Source of the DNA: Streptomyces sp. NBC_01262
Lineage (GTDB): Bacteria > Actinomycetota > Actinomycetes > Streptomycetales > Streptomycetaceae
Length of the DNA stretch: 64,000 nt
Assembly: GCF_036226365.1 (NCBI RefSeq)
Contig: NZ_CP108462.1
Span: 9,470,501 to 9,534,500 of the forward strand
Direction of reading: 5' to 3'
Positions within the stretch are counted from its first letter, which is position 1; the number at the start of each line of letters is the position of its first letter. The notes under the pieces were generated by a model that was given only the letters and a program-made list of their open reading frames with translations, was not told the origin of the DNA and searched no databases. The position numbers and the translations under genes are program-made. Below, piece after piece: positions 8,654 through 16,483 of the stretch.

Positions 8654-9022
8654 GTGTCTGCGACGATCGAGCTGGCGGCCATCACCGTGGACTGCGAAGA
8701 CCCCGGTCCGATGGCCGCCTTCTATCAGGCGGCAGCCGATGGCGAACTCGTTCGGGAGGATGCCGATTCCGCTTGGGTCAAGATCGCCGGAACCTTGTGG
8801 ATCTTCCGGCGGGTCGAGGACTACGTGGCTTCGTCCTGGCCCTCGCACGACGTGCCGCTGCAGATTCACATGGAGTTTTACGTTGACGACATCGATGCAG
8901 CCGAGGAGAAGCTGACCGGCTTCGGTGCCACGACGGCTGAGTACCAGCCGGGCCGCGCGGGTGGACTTGTGGTGATGCTCGACCCGGCAGGACACCCGTT
9001 CTGCATCTGCAGCCGGGGATAG
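8654..9022 (+). CDS. VOC-family protein
   Basis: A 122-residue VOC protein (ITVDCEDPGPMAAFYQAAAD at the start, MEFYVDDIDAAEEKL in the middle, MLDPAGHPFCIC at the end), of the small glyoxalase-like subgroup common in streptomycetes. I chose GTG 8654 because AGGAG at 8644-8648 lies five bases upstream; the GTG at 8648 overlaps that site. It is separated from the preceding operon by about 280 bp, so it is probably transcribed separately. Ligand unknown. Confidence 0.8.
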   Translation: MSATIELAAITVDCEDPGPMAAFYQAAADGELVREDADSAWVKIAGTLWIFRRVEDYVASSWPSHDVPLQIHMEFYVDDIDAAEEKLTGFGATTAEYQPGRAGGLVVMLDPAGHPFCICSRG

Positions 9023-9177
9023 GGCCGCCGCGATGCGGGCATCGAATCGGATTGGGGCGCGAGCGTGACTATCGGCTGGCCTGTTGATTGGCTTTGGTCT
9101 GGGCGAGCCGACCGCGGCCCGCTGAACGGCGCCGCATGGCCGACCCCGGAGCCAACGGGGTCGGCAGCAGGGCGAGA

Positions 9178-9774
9178 TCAGCCGTCGATTTCCCGCGCCA
9201 CGCGCTCCAATCGGCTCCGGTGGCCCTCCCACCACGCTTGGTCCCCTGGTGGCATGTTGTCTTTGCCTTGCAGATATCCGGCGGATCCGTCGATGAGCTC
9301 TCGCACGATGTCGGCGTGACCGGCGTGCCGCTGAGTATCGGAGATCACGCGCACCACGATGTGGTGCAGCGTCACCTCTCGGCGTTCCTCCGGCCACCAC
9401 GGGACGTGACCGATCGCGTCAAGCGTCAGCGCCGCAATCGTGCTGTTGGAGTGCTCCCACGCCTGGCGATACAGCCCAACGATCAGTTCCCGTGATTCGT
9501 CTGCAGTGGCCCACATGTCCGAATTGGGCTCTGACTCCTCGGTATACCACCAGGACGGCCGCTCCCTGTCGAAGAACGGTCGCCCGAACGTGTCGCCGAA
9601 GTACCCCAGCTCCACGCTGGCGACATGCTTGACCAGCCCCAACAGGTTCGTGCCTGTGGGAGTCAGCGGACGGCGGACGTCGTACTCCGAGAGGCCATCG
9701 AGCTTCCACACCAGGGCGTCGCGCGCCTCTTGCAAGTACCGGAGAAGGTTCGCTTTCGGGTTCGGTTCGATCAC
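9178..9774 (-). CDS. DinB/DUF664-family putative thiol-dependent enzyme
   Basis: A protein of about 198 residues in the DinB four-helix superfamily. Typical blocks are LLRYLQEARDALVWKLDGLS, RRPLTPTGTNLLGLVKHVA, then ELGYFGDTFGR, and DTQRHAGHADIVRELIDG near the C-terminus. The histidines in KHVA, LHHI and RHAGHAD match the family's metal triad. Relatives are mycothiol- or bacillithiol-dependent transferases and damage-inducible proteins. GTG 9774 gives the usual start ViEPnPKA; GTG 9798 would add eight residues. It is convergent with the VOC gene. Confidence 0.8.
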   Translation of the reverse strand: MIEPNPKANLLRYLQEARDALVWKLDGLSEYDVRRPLTPTGTNLLGLVKHVASVELGYFGDTFGRPFFDRERPSWWYTEESEPNSDMWATADESRELIVGLYRQAWEHSNSTIAALTLDAIGHVPWWPEERREVTLHHIVVRVISDTQRHAGHADIVRELIDGSAGYLQGKDNMPPGDQAWWEGHRSRLERVAREIDG

Positions 9775-9968
9775 GCCGGGCAGTGTCCCACCCGGCACTG
9801 ACAGCCGGGAGTGACATCAAAGTCACTGACATTGATCTTTCCTGCCGCCGCGAAACGACTCCCCAAGTCGGTTCTACCGCTCTGCGGCTTCTTGCGCGAG
9901 ATCGGGCGGCGGTTGGGCAAGCCGGTGCTGATGGATCCGGAGGGTGCCATCGCGGAGCGGGACCCGGT
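9775..9968. other. Short spacer with a possible gene scrap
   Basis: The plus strand briefly reads EIGRRLGKPVLMDPEG near 9898-9945, which looks like genuine protein but has no start, no continuation and no family I can name. It may be a decayed fragment. Confidence 0.25.
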
Positions 9969-10898
9969 TCAGCCTCCGAGGCGGTGTGCAAGGTGGAGCA
10001 GATCCACCAGGCGCAGCACCCGTCCGTCGAAGCCTGGGAGGGGGACATGCAGCGGCTGGGTCCAGTGAGCGGGGATCGCATCCAGCCCGTAGTACGCCCC
10101 CGCGAGGCCTCCGGTCACCGCGGCGACGGTGTCCGTGTCACCGCCGAGGTCGATCGCCGCGCGTATCGCGTCCTCGAAACTGATGGTGGTGCGCAGGGCC
10201 CAGACGGCGGAGCCCAGGCAGGGCCAGACTGCACCGTTGAACTCGGTCGCCTGATCGGGGTGCCAGTCGGGCGCGAGGACTGTGGCGTAGCGGCCGCGAT
10301 GCTTGGGATGGACGAGAGCCAGAATGTCCGGGAGCGCGGTGAGGGGGTCGGTGTCCTCGAACGCGAAGCGGATGAGTTCGTGGAAGATCGCGGTGCCCTC
10401 CCAAGCTGCGCGGTCACCGTGGGTGAGGGCAGCGATGCGGCGGGCCGCGTCCATGGTGGCTTCTTGGCCGAGGGCAGCGAAGTGGACCGCGGAGGTCGAT
10501 GCCCGCATCAAGGAGCCGTTTCCGGCTGCTCGTTGGTTGACCTGGAAATGGATCGCTGCGGCGAGGTCCCAGGGCATGCCGTTGGTCAGGACGTCTTCGG
10601 TCTGCAAGCCGATGTCCTTCGGTTCTGATGCTGCCCACCGCTGGAAGCGGGTGAAGATGTCCGGCAGATCCAGTCCGCCCCGCTCCAGCAGCGACTCCGC
10701 GACCAGGACGGCCATCTGCGTGTCGTCAGTGGCCTCGCCGGGGTCCCAGCCACCGCCTCCGCACATCTCGCCACCGGCACCAGGCGCGGGAAACCGCCCG
10801 GAGAACGCACCCGGGGGACCGAACTCGAAGGGGCCGCCCAGGGCGTCACCCACCGCTGAGCCGACGACCGCGCCGGCGGCCCGCTGAATCCGCTGCAT
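9969..10898 (-). CDS. ADP-ribosylglycohydrolase (DraG/ARH family)
   Basis: A 309-residue enzyme that removes ADP-ribose from proteins or related acceptors. The paired metal-binding motifs are present: GDALGGPFE near residue 17, EATDDTQMA near 55-63 and DLGGDTDTVAAVTGG near 248-262. Length is normal for the bacterial family. It is a single gene on the minus strand, ending convergent to nothing obvious. Whether it acts on nitrogenase-type, toxin-modified or other targets cannot be told from the sequence. Confidence 0.88.
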   Translation of the reverse strand: MQRIQRAAGAVVGSAVGDALGGPFEFGPPGAFSGRFPAPGAGGEMCGGGGWDPGEATDDTQMAVLVAESLLERGGLDLPDIFTRFQRWAASEPKDIGLQTEDVLTNGMPWDLAAAIHFQVNQRAAGNGSLMRASTSAVHFAALGQEATMDAARRIAALTHGDRAAWEGTAIFHELIRFAFEDTDPLTALPDILALVHPKHRGRYATVLAPDWHPDQATEFNGAVWPCLGSAVWALRTTISFEDAIRAAIDLGGDTDTVAAVTGGLAGAYYGLDAIPAHWTQPLHVPLPGFDGRVLRLVDLLHLAHRLGG

Positions 10899-11331
10899 TC
10901 GCGCAGGTTATCTGTGCCGCGCCGACGGCCGCCCGGCCTTATTTCTTTCTTCGGCTCCCCGAACCATCGGCGGTGAGCGCGTCTCGTCTACGGAGGTGCG
11001 CCGCCTGAGACACCCTGGGGCAGCAGCACAGGGTCGGACACAGGGGCGGCGAGCATCGGTTTGGGGAGTGTCCACGTCACAGCCCATGCCTTCTACCCAG
11101 CCCGCCCGTCGGCAAAGCGACTGCGCGTGCGCCCCCGGCTACCGGCCCGAACTTTGCCGGGGGCTGTGCGCTGAGCTCCTGGTGCACGTCCGGGCAGCGC
11201 AGCCGGGCACCGGACTGCCCGGATCCGGTGTCGTGCGGTCTGATGTCGCGGCCGCCCACCGTCCGCGACGGATCTCACCGAACCCGGCAGTGCCGCCGGT
11301 ACGGCCGAAGGATCTGAACCGATACCGGGAG
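10899..11331. other. Intergenic stretch, no gene recognised
   Basis: About 430 bp between two minus-strand genes. It contains one copy of the imperfect direct repeat described at 10980-11021 and nothing else that I can support. Confidence 0.4.
10980..11021. repeat. Imperfect direct repeat, copy 1
   Basis: Shares CGTCTCGTC, then the 16-base block CGCCGCCTGAGACACC and a following TGGGGC with 15451-15493, in the same orientation about 4.5 kb apart. In one frame both copies read GAPPETPWG or GAAPPETPWG, so the repeat may be a relic of a short conserved peptide or a duplicated gene end. The two copies bracket the desaturase-reductase-PucR-thioredoxin group. Confidence 0.6.
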
Positions 11332-12450
11332 TCAGGCCGCCACGAGCTCCTGCTCGCGGTCCGGCGTCGTGACCTTGGGCTTCTTGTTCGGCAGCGAGAG
11401 CCGGAAGACCTTGTGCCACGCGGAGAACACCTGCTTGGGCAGCGGTCCGGTGACGTACTCCAGCTCGTACTTTTCGAACAGAGCGCGCACCTTCACCGCG
11501 ACCTCGGCGTACCGGTTGCTCGGCAGGTCCGGGAAGAGGTGGTGCTCGATCTGGTGGGACAGGTTGCCGGTCATGAAGTGCATGGCCCGGCTGCCGCTGA
11601 TGTTCGCCGAGCCCATCATCTGGCGCAGGTACCACTGGCCGCGGGTCTCGCCCTTGATCGAGCGGCGCTCGAAGACCTGTACGCCCTCGGGGAAGTGCCC
11701 GCACATGATCACCGAGTGGGTCCAGATGTTGCGGACCAGGTTCGCGGTGAACGTGGCGGCGAGCGTGGTGAGGAACGACGGGCCCGACAGCAGCGGGTGG
11801 ATCACGTAGTCCTTGAGCACCTGCTTGCGGATCTTGCGGCCCACGGCCTTGGCCCGCGCGCGGAACTCCGGGCTCTTGCGGCGGCGCTTGTGCAGGTTCT
11901 TGCCGAGCTCCAGGTCATACGCTGCGATGCCGTACTCGAAGAAGCAGGCGTTGATGAAGTTCCACAGCGGCTGGCCGAGGTGGAACGGGTGCCACCTCTG
12001 GTCCTCGTCGACGCGCATGATGCCGTAGCCGAGGTCGTTGTCCTTGCCGATCACGTTGGTGTACGTGTGGTGCAGCTCGTTGTGGGAGTGCTTCCACTGC
12101 TCGGACGGCGAGACGTGATCCCACTCCCAGGTGGTGGAGTGGATCTTCGGGTCCCGCATCCAGTCCCACTGGCCGTGCAGGATGTTGTGGCCGATCTCCA
12201 TGTTGTCCATGATCTTCGCCACGGACAGACCGGCGGTGCCGAGCAGCCACGCGGGCGGGAAGATCGAGAACAGCAGTACGCCCCTGCTGACCAGCTCGAG
12301 CTTGCGCTGCGCCGAGATGACCTTACGGATGTAGGCGGCGTCTTTCTCGCCGCGGGCGGCGAGCACCTCGTCGCGGATCGCGTCCAGCTCGCGGCCTAGC
12401 TCCTCGATCTGCTCCGCGGTCAGGTGGGCGGTGGGGTCGGTGGCGGTCAA
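11332..12450 (-). CDS. Membrane fatty acid desaturase
   Basis: A 372-residue di-iron acyl desaturase of the fatty-acid-desaturase superfamily. The three histidine boxes are HNILHGQWD near residue 88, HNELHHTYTN near 125 and HQIEHHLFPD near 300, with hydrophobic segments around them. It would introduce a double bond in acyl-CoA or acyl-lipid chains at the membrane. The reductase gene lies seven bases downstream of its... upstream partner order is reductase (12458) to desaturase, same strand, so the two form an operon and the reductase is the likely electron donor, as in the mycobacterial DesA3/Rv3230c pair. It begins at GTG or ATG 12450. Confidence 0.9.
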   Translation of the reverse strand: MTATDPTAHLTAEQIEELGRELDAIRDEVLAARGEKDAAYIRKVISAQRKLELVSRGVLLFSIFPPAWLLGTAGLSVAKIMDNMEIGHNILHGQWDWMRDPKIHSTTWEWDHVSPSEQWKHSHNELHHTYTNVIGKDNDLGYGIMRVDEDQRWHPFHLGQPLWNFINACFFEYGIAAYDLELGKNLHKRRRKSPEFRARAKAVGRKIRKQVLKDYVIHPLLSGPSFLTTLAATFTANLVRNIWTHSVIMCGHFPEGVQVFERRSIKGETRGQWYLRQMMGSANISGSRAMHFMTGNLSHQIEHHLFPDLPSNRYAEVAVKVRALFEKYELEYVTGPLPKQVFSAWHKVFRLSLPNKKPKVTTPDREQELVAA

Positions 12451-12457
12451 GGTGCTC

Positions 12458-13513
12458 CTACCGGTCGATGTCGCAGGGGCCCGCCGCGGCGGACACGCAG
12501 GTCTGGATGAGGACGCCCGGCTCGGCCTCGGTGATCTCGCCGGTGCGCAGGTCGCGGACGGCGCCCGCCTTGAGTGGCGTGACGCAGCCGAAGCAGATGC
12601 CCATGCGGCACCCGGAGGGCATGAGCACGCCGGCCTCCTCGCCGATGTCCAGCAACGGCGTGGCGCCGTCCGCGTCGACGGTCTTGCCGGTGGCGCTGAA
12701 CGTGACCTCGCCGCCGTCGCCGGTGACGACGATGCCGGGGCGGAAGCGTTCGGTGTGCAGGCGCTCTGGTATGCCGTGCTCGCTCCAGTGCTCTTCGGCG
12801 GCGTCGAGCAGGCCCGCGGGCCCGCAGGCCCAGGTCTCGCGCTCGGCCCAGTCGGGCACGAGTTCGTCGAGACGGGTGATGTCGAGCGTGCCGTCTGTGT
12901 CGGTGTGCACCTCGGTGAGCCGCAGCTTCTTGTCCGCGACCAGGTCGTGCAGTTCGTTGCGGAAGATCACGTCCTGCGGCTGTGGCGCGCAGTGGACCAT
13001 GACGACGTCGTCGAACTCGGTGTCGCGCAGCATGCCCATCACGGGCGTGATGCCGCTGCCGGCCGTCAGGTAGAGCACCTTGGCGGGCTTGGCCTGCGGC
13101 AGCACGAAGTCACCGGTCGGCTGGTCGAGCTGGATCAGCGTGCCCGGCTTGGCCCTGCGGACCAGGTGGTTGCTGACCTTGCCGTCCTCGATCGCCTTCA
13201 CGGTGATCGTGACGCGGCCGTCCTGGCGGTTTGTCGGCGAGGTGATGGAGTACGCACGCCACAGGCGCACCCCGTCGACGTCGACCCCGATCCGCACGTA
13301 CTGACCGGCTGTGTGGCCGCGCCAGCCCCGTCCCGGCCTGATCACGATGGTCGCGGCGTCACCCGTCTCGGGGTGCACGGCCTCGATGCGCCCACGCAGG
13401 TCAGCGCCCGCACGCAGCGGGCTGACCAGGTCGAGGTAGTCCGACGGCAGCAGCGGCGTCGTGACCATCTCCAGCAGTTTCCACGCCCTGCTGCGGAGGG
13501 CTGTACTCGTCAT
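12458..13513 (-). CDS. Ferredoxin reductase with C-terminal [2Fe-2S] domain
   Basis: A 351-residue electron-transfer flavoprotein. The FAD-binding RAYSIT motif is near residue 84, the NAD(P)-binding YLTAGSGITPVMGML near 150, and the plant-type ferredoxin cluster CRMGICFGC with the distant cysteine of LIQTC at the C-terminus. It is co-directional with and seven bases before the desaturase, so it most likely feeds electrons from NAD(P)H to that enzyme. Its start at 13513 faces the PucR regulator 86 bp away; that short region must hold both promoters. Confidence 0.9.
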   Translation of the reverse strand: MTSTALRSRAWKLLEMVTTPLLPSDYLDLVSPLRAGADLRGRIEAVHPETGDAATIVIRPGRGWRGHTAGQYVRIGVDVDGVRLWRAYSITSPTNRQDGRVTITVKAIEDGKVSNHLVRRAKPGTLIQLDQPTGDFVLPQAKPAKVLYLTAGSGITPVMGMLRDTEFDDVVMVHCAPQPQDVIFRNELHDLVADKKLRLTEVHTDTDGTLDITRLDELVPDWAERETWACGPAGLLDAAEEHWSEHGIPERLHTERFRPGIVVTGDGGEVTFSATGKTVDADGATPLLDIGEEAGVLMPSGCRMGICFGCVTPLKAGAVRDLRTGEITEAEPGVLIQTCVSAAAGPCDIDR

Positions 13514-13599
13514 GACCCCAGCCTGATGCGCCTCAGGGTGTAAAGTCCTGTCCTCAGGGCGTGAATCTGGTCGGCTGAATTGTTCGCAGGGAACAAAAT

Positions 13600-14739
13600 A
13601 TGAGCTATGCAGTCCGGAGAGCCAGTGAACTGGCCCTGGATGAGACGACGGTCACCGTACTTCGGGCCGCGCTGAAGAGCACCGCCGACGAGGTCGTCGA
13701 AGCGATCATCGACGAGGTCCCTCCCTACGCCAACGCCCTTTCGGGCCGCATGGGCGCCACCATCCGCCGAGCCGTCCGCACCGCCCTGGGGCACTACCTG
13801 GACCTCGCGAGCGGGAACGCCACGGGCGGCGACGCCGGTGACGCAGCCTACGAGCTGGGCCGCGGCGAGGTCCGGGACGGCCGTTCGATGGACGCCCTGC
13901 TCAGCGCCTACCGTGTCGGCGCCCGCGTGGCCTGGCGATGCCTGGCAGCGGGTGCCGTACCCGCAGGTCTGCCCGCCGCCGAGGTCGCCAAGTTCGCCGA
14001 GCTGACCTTCGCCTACATCGACGAGCTCTCCGCCGCGAGCGCCGCGGGCCACGCCGACGAACTGGCCGCCCGGGGCAGGGACCACGAGCGCCACCTGGAA
14101 CACCTGGCCCGCGACCTCCTCGCCGGCGCGAGCCCGGACGTGCTGCTGGCCTCTGTTCAACGGGCCGGATGGCAGCCTCCGGTTTCGCTGACCGCGGTCC
14201 TGCTGCCCGCCGCCCAGGCCCGGCCTGCCTACCGCGCGCTCGACCCGAGCACCCTCGTCCTGGACGATCTGCCGGACGCCACCGGTGTGCTGCTCGTCCC
14301 CGATGCCGACCGATCACATCTCTTGCGGCAGCTGACCGACCGCACCGCCGTGGTCGGCCCGGCCCGGCCCTGGACTCGAGCGTCCGCCTCGTACGCACGA
14401 GCCGTACGCGCCCGCTCCCTCTCCTCCGATATTCGCGACACCGAGGACCACCTGCCCGAGCTGGTGCTCAGCGCCGACATGGATGCGTTCGCAGACCTGC
14501 GTGCCCGAGCCCTCGCACCGTTGCGGACCTTGCCTTCCGCGACCGCACGGCGGCTGGAGGAGACGTTGCGGGCGTGGCTGCTGCACCAGGGCAGGCGGGA
14601 CGAGGTGGCGGCGGCGTTGTTCGTCCACCCCCAGACGGTCCGGTACCGGATGTCGCAGCTGCGGGAGCTGTTTCCGGATCTCGCATCGCCACACCGGGTC
14701 CTTGAACTGACGCTGGCGGTCGGTCTTCGGGTCGGCTGA
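13600..14739 (+). CDS. PucR-type transcriptional regulator
   Basis: A 379-residue regulator. The C-terminus carries the PucR/CdaR helix-turn-helix (LRAWLLHQGRRDEVAAALFV, then HPQTVRYRMSQLRELFPD) and is preceded by a GGDEF-like PucR middle domain; the N-terminal half is helical and probably a sensing domain. It starts at ATG 13600, divergent from the reductase-desaturase pair, and is the obvious candidate for their control, perhaps in response to membrane fluidity or an acyl ligand. Regulation is inferred from position only. Confidence 0.88.
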   Translation: MSYAVRRASELALDETTVTVLRAALKSTADEVVEAIIDEVPPYANALSGRMGATIRRAVRTALGHYLDLASGNATGGDAGDAAYELGRGEVRDGRSMDALLSAYRVGARVAWRCLAAGAVPAGLPAAEVAKFAELTFAYIDELSAASAAGHADELAARGRDHERHLEHLARDLLAGASPDVLLASVQRAGWQPPVSLTAVLLPAAQARPAYRALDPSTLVLDDLPDATGVLLVPDADRSHLLRQLTDRTAVVGPARPWTRASASYARAVRARSLSSDIRDTEDHLPELVLSADMDAFADLRARALAPLRTLPSATARRLEETLRAWLLHQGRRDEVAAALFVHPQTVRYRMSQLRELFPDLASPHRVLELTLAVGLRVG

Positions 14740-15076
14740 CGCGTACGTCGACCGTCCACGACCGCGTCCGCGAGCGGTCCAGGAATCGTGCCTCGCTCTC
14801 GGTGGCATCAGCCGGCTCACGCGGCCCGTCGAAGAGCGGTATGAGCCAGCTAGACCGGGGGCTGACGTGAAGACCGGACAAGGCCTCGGGAAGCCGCTCG
14901 GGCTGCAGCTGGGTGACCGGCGGGGCGCGCTCGCGCCGGGGACCACCGTGGTTCTGCGACGGTCCCGTGCCTCCCTTCCGACCGACAGGTCGACCGGACG
15001 ACCGACCGGGCCGGCCTGGCGCACCGCGCGAGGGATGATGGGGATGGAATGACGGAATCTGAGGTCAGGAGCTTCC
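14740..15076. other. Intergenic, no gene recognised
   Basis: About 340 bp after the PucR gene. No open frame with convincing protein character. The final part supplies the AGGAG site of the thioredoxin-like gene. Confidence 0.35.
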
Positions 15077-15415
15077 ATGGCGAAGCGGGTTCACCGCCCC
15101 CGCGAGGACGCGGAGTTCAATTTCATCCTCGGGATGAGCGGAGTTCCGGTCCTCGCATACTTCACCGGGACATGGCCCAAGGCAATCGAGCCCTGCCGGG
15201 TGATGGACCTCGTCGTGGGTGGCATCGCCGACGACTACACGGGCCGCCTGACGGCCGTCCGCGTCGACATCACGCGTTGTCCGGCTGCTACCGAGCGATA
15301 CGGGATCACCGGAGCCCCGTCCTACGTCCTGCTGAAGGAGGGAGAGGCGGTGGCGCACGGCACGGGGCCCATGACCACGACCGAGGTACGGAAGTTCCTG
15401 GACGGCCACCTCTGA
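15077..15415 (+). CDS. Thioredoxin-fold protein lacking the CxxC pair
   Basis: A 112-residue thioredoxin-like protein: VPVLAYFTGTWPKAIEPCRV corresponds to the usual strand and WCGPC region, VRVDITRCPAATERYGITG to the middle, and GAPSYVLLKEGEAV with its cis-proline to the end. In place of WCGPC it has WPKAIEPC, so only one cysteine remains and the motif is longer. It may be a redox-inactive or monothiol variant. AGGAG six bases before ATG 15077 supports the start. Client unknown. Confidence 0.75.
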   Translation: MAKRVHRPREDAEFNFILGMSGVPVLAYFTGTWPKAIEPCRVMDLVVGGIADDYTGRLTAVRVDITRCPAATERYGITGAPSYVLLKEGEAVAHGTGPMTTTEVRKFLDGHL

Positions 15416-15450
15416 GCGGCCGCTGCGGCACGTGGCCGCGACGCCCGTCA

Positions 15451-15493
15451 CGTCTCGTCCATGGGAGCTGCGCCGCCTGAGACACCTTGGGGC
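15451..15493. repeat. Imperfect direct repeat, copy 2
   Basis: Second copy of the repeat at 10980-11021, with the same CGCCGCCTGAGACACC core followed by TTGGGGC. Here an ATG precedes the peptide GAAPPETPWG. See the matching finding. Confidence 0.6.
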
Positions 15494-15588
15494 TGGTCTT
15501 CAGCGAGGAGTTCCCCATGCGGACTTGAGGGGAGGAGACTGTCAGTGCCCGACGCCGACCAGGCCTGGCACCAGCATGCTGACCTGGG

Positions 15589-16326
15589 TCATGCCCCCAG
15601 GTCCTCCGTCACAGGCAGGCACTCGGCGAGCAGGTCGACGACGTCGCGCCAGGCTCGCTGCGCGTGCTGTGGGTGGTAGCCGACGCCGGGGACCGTGGGG
15701 TGGTCGACCGTCGGGTGGTGGAAGGCGTGCAAGGCGCCGCCGTAGACCGCGAGGCGCCAGTCGACGCCCGCGGCCTGCATCTCGGCGGTGAACGCGTTTC
15801 GTTGCGCGGGCGGCATGATCGGGTCTTCCGACCCGACCCCGGCCCACACCGGGCAGCGAATGCGTGCCGCCTCACCCGGTCGGCCCGTGGTCAGCGCGTT
15901 GACTGTCCCGATCGCGCGCAGGTTGACGCCGTCGCGCCCGAGTTCCAGCCCGACGGCGCCCCCGGTGCCGTAGCCGACGGTGGCGATCCGGTCGGGGTCG
16001 GTCCGGGGCTCGGTGCGCAGCACGTCGAGCGCCGCATGGCCGATCCCCCGCATCCGGTCGGGATCAGCGAGCAGTGGCATGCAACGGGCCAGCATCTCCT
16101 CGGGGTCGCCCAGATAGCGCCCGCCGTGGAGGTCGAAGGCCAGCGCTACGTATCCCAGTTCGGCGAGAGCGTCGGCCCGGCGGCGCTCGACGTCGCTGAG
16201 CCCCATGCCCTCTGGTCCGAGCAGCACCGCGGGCCGGCGGTCGACACCGGCCGGGAGCGCGAGGTGCCCGATCATCGTCAAACCGTCGGCCGGGTACTCG
16301 ACCGTACGCGTCGTAATCGTCGTCAT
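15589..16326 (-). CDS. Dienelactone-hydrolase-family protein, nucleophile replaced
   Basis: A 245-residue alpha/beta-hydrolase of the dienelactone hydrolase family. PAVLLGPEGMGLSDVERRRA, AFDLHGGRYLGDPEEM, the acid-loop GVGSEDPIMPPAQ and the histidine in GGALHAFHHP fit well. The nucleophile elbow, normally GxCxGG, reads VGYGTGGAVG here, so glycine (GGC) stands where cysteine (TGC) is expected. It may therefore be inactive or have another role. I chose ATG 16326, which gives the usual MTTITTRTVEYPADG start. It lies next to the second IS605 element. Confidence 0.82.
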   Translation of the reverse strand: MTTITTRTVEYPADGLTMIGHLALPAGVDRRPAVLLGPEGMGLSDVERRRADALAELGYVALAFDLHGGRYLGDPEEMLARCMPLLADPDRMRGIGHAALDVLRTEPRTDPDRIATVGYGTGGAVGLELGRDGVNLRAIGTVNALTTGRPGEAARIRCPVWAGVGSEDPIMPPAQRNAFTAEMQAAGVDWRLAVYGGALHAFHHPTVDHPTVPGVGYHPQHAQRAWRDVVDLLAECLPVTEDLGA

Positions 16327-16483
16327 GAGACTGGACTGTAGTGATCGTCGAGCGCGGTCCGGCCGGTGTTCTGCCGCTGGCAGAACGGCGCGGGTGTCCC
16401 TGTCAACTTGACCCGGCCTAAAGGACCGGGCTTGGAGGTAGCGCCCGACTGGCTGTTGGGTGGGCTCCTCCGTCCAGACACTC

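Noticed and set aside
10996..12399. A 467-codon plus-strand open frame opposite the desaturase
   Set aside because: Shadow of the desaturase; the histidine boxes are on the minus strand and the plus frame lacks protein character.
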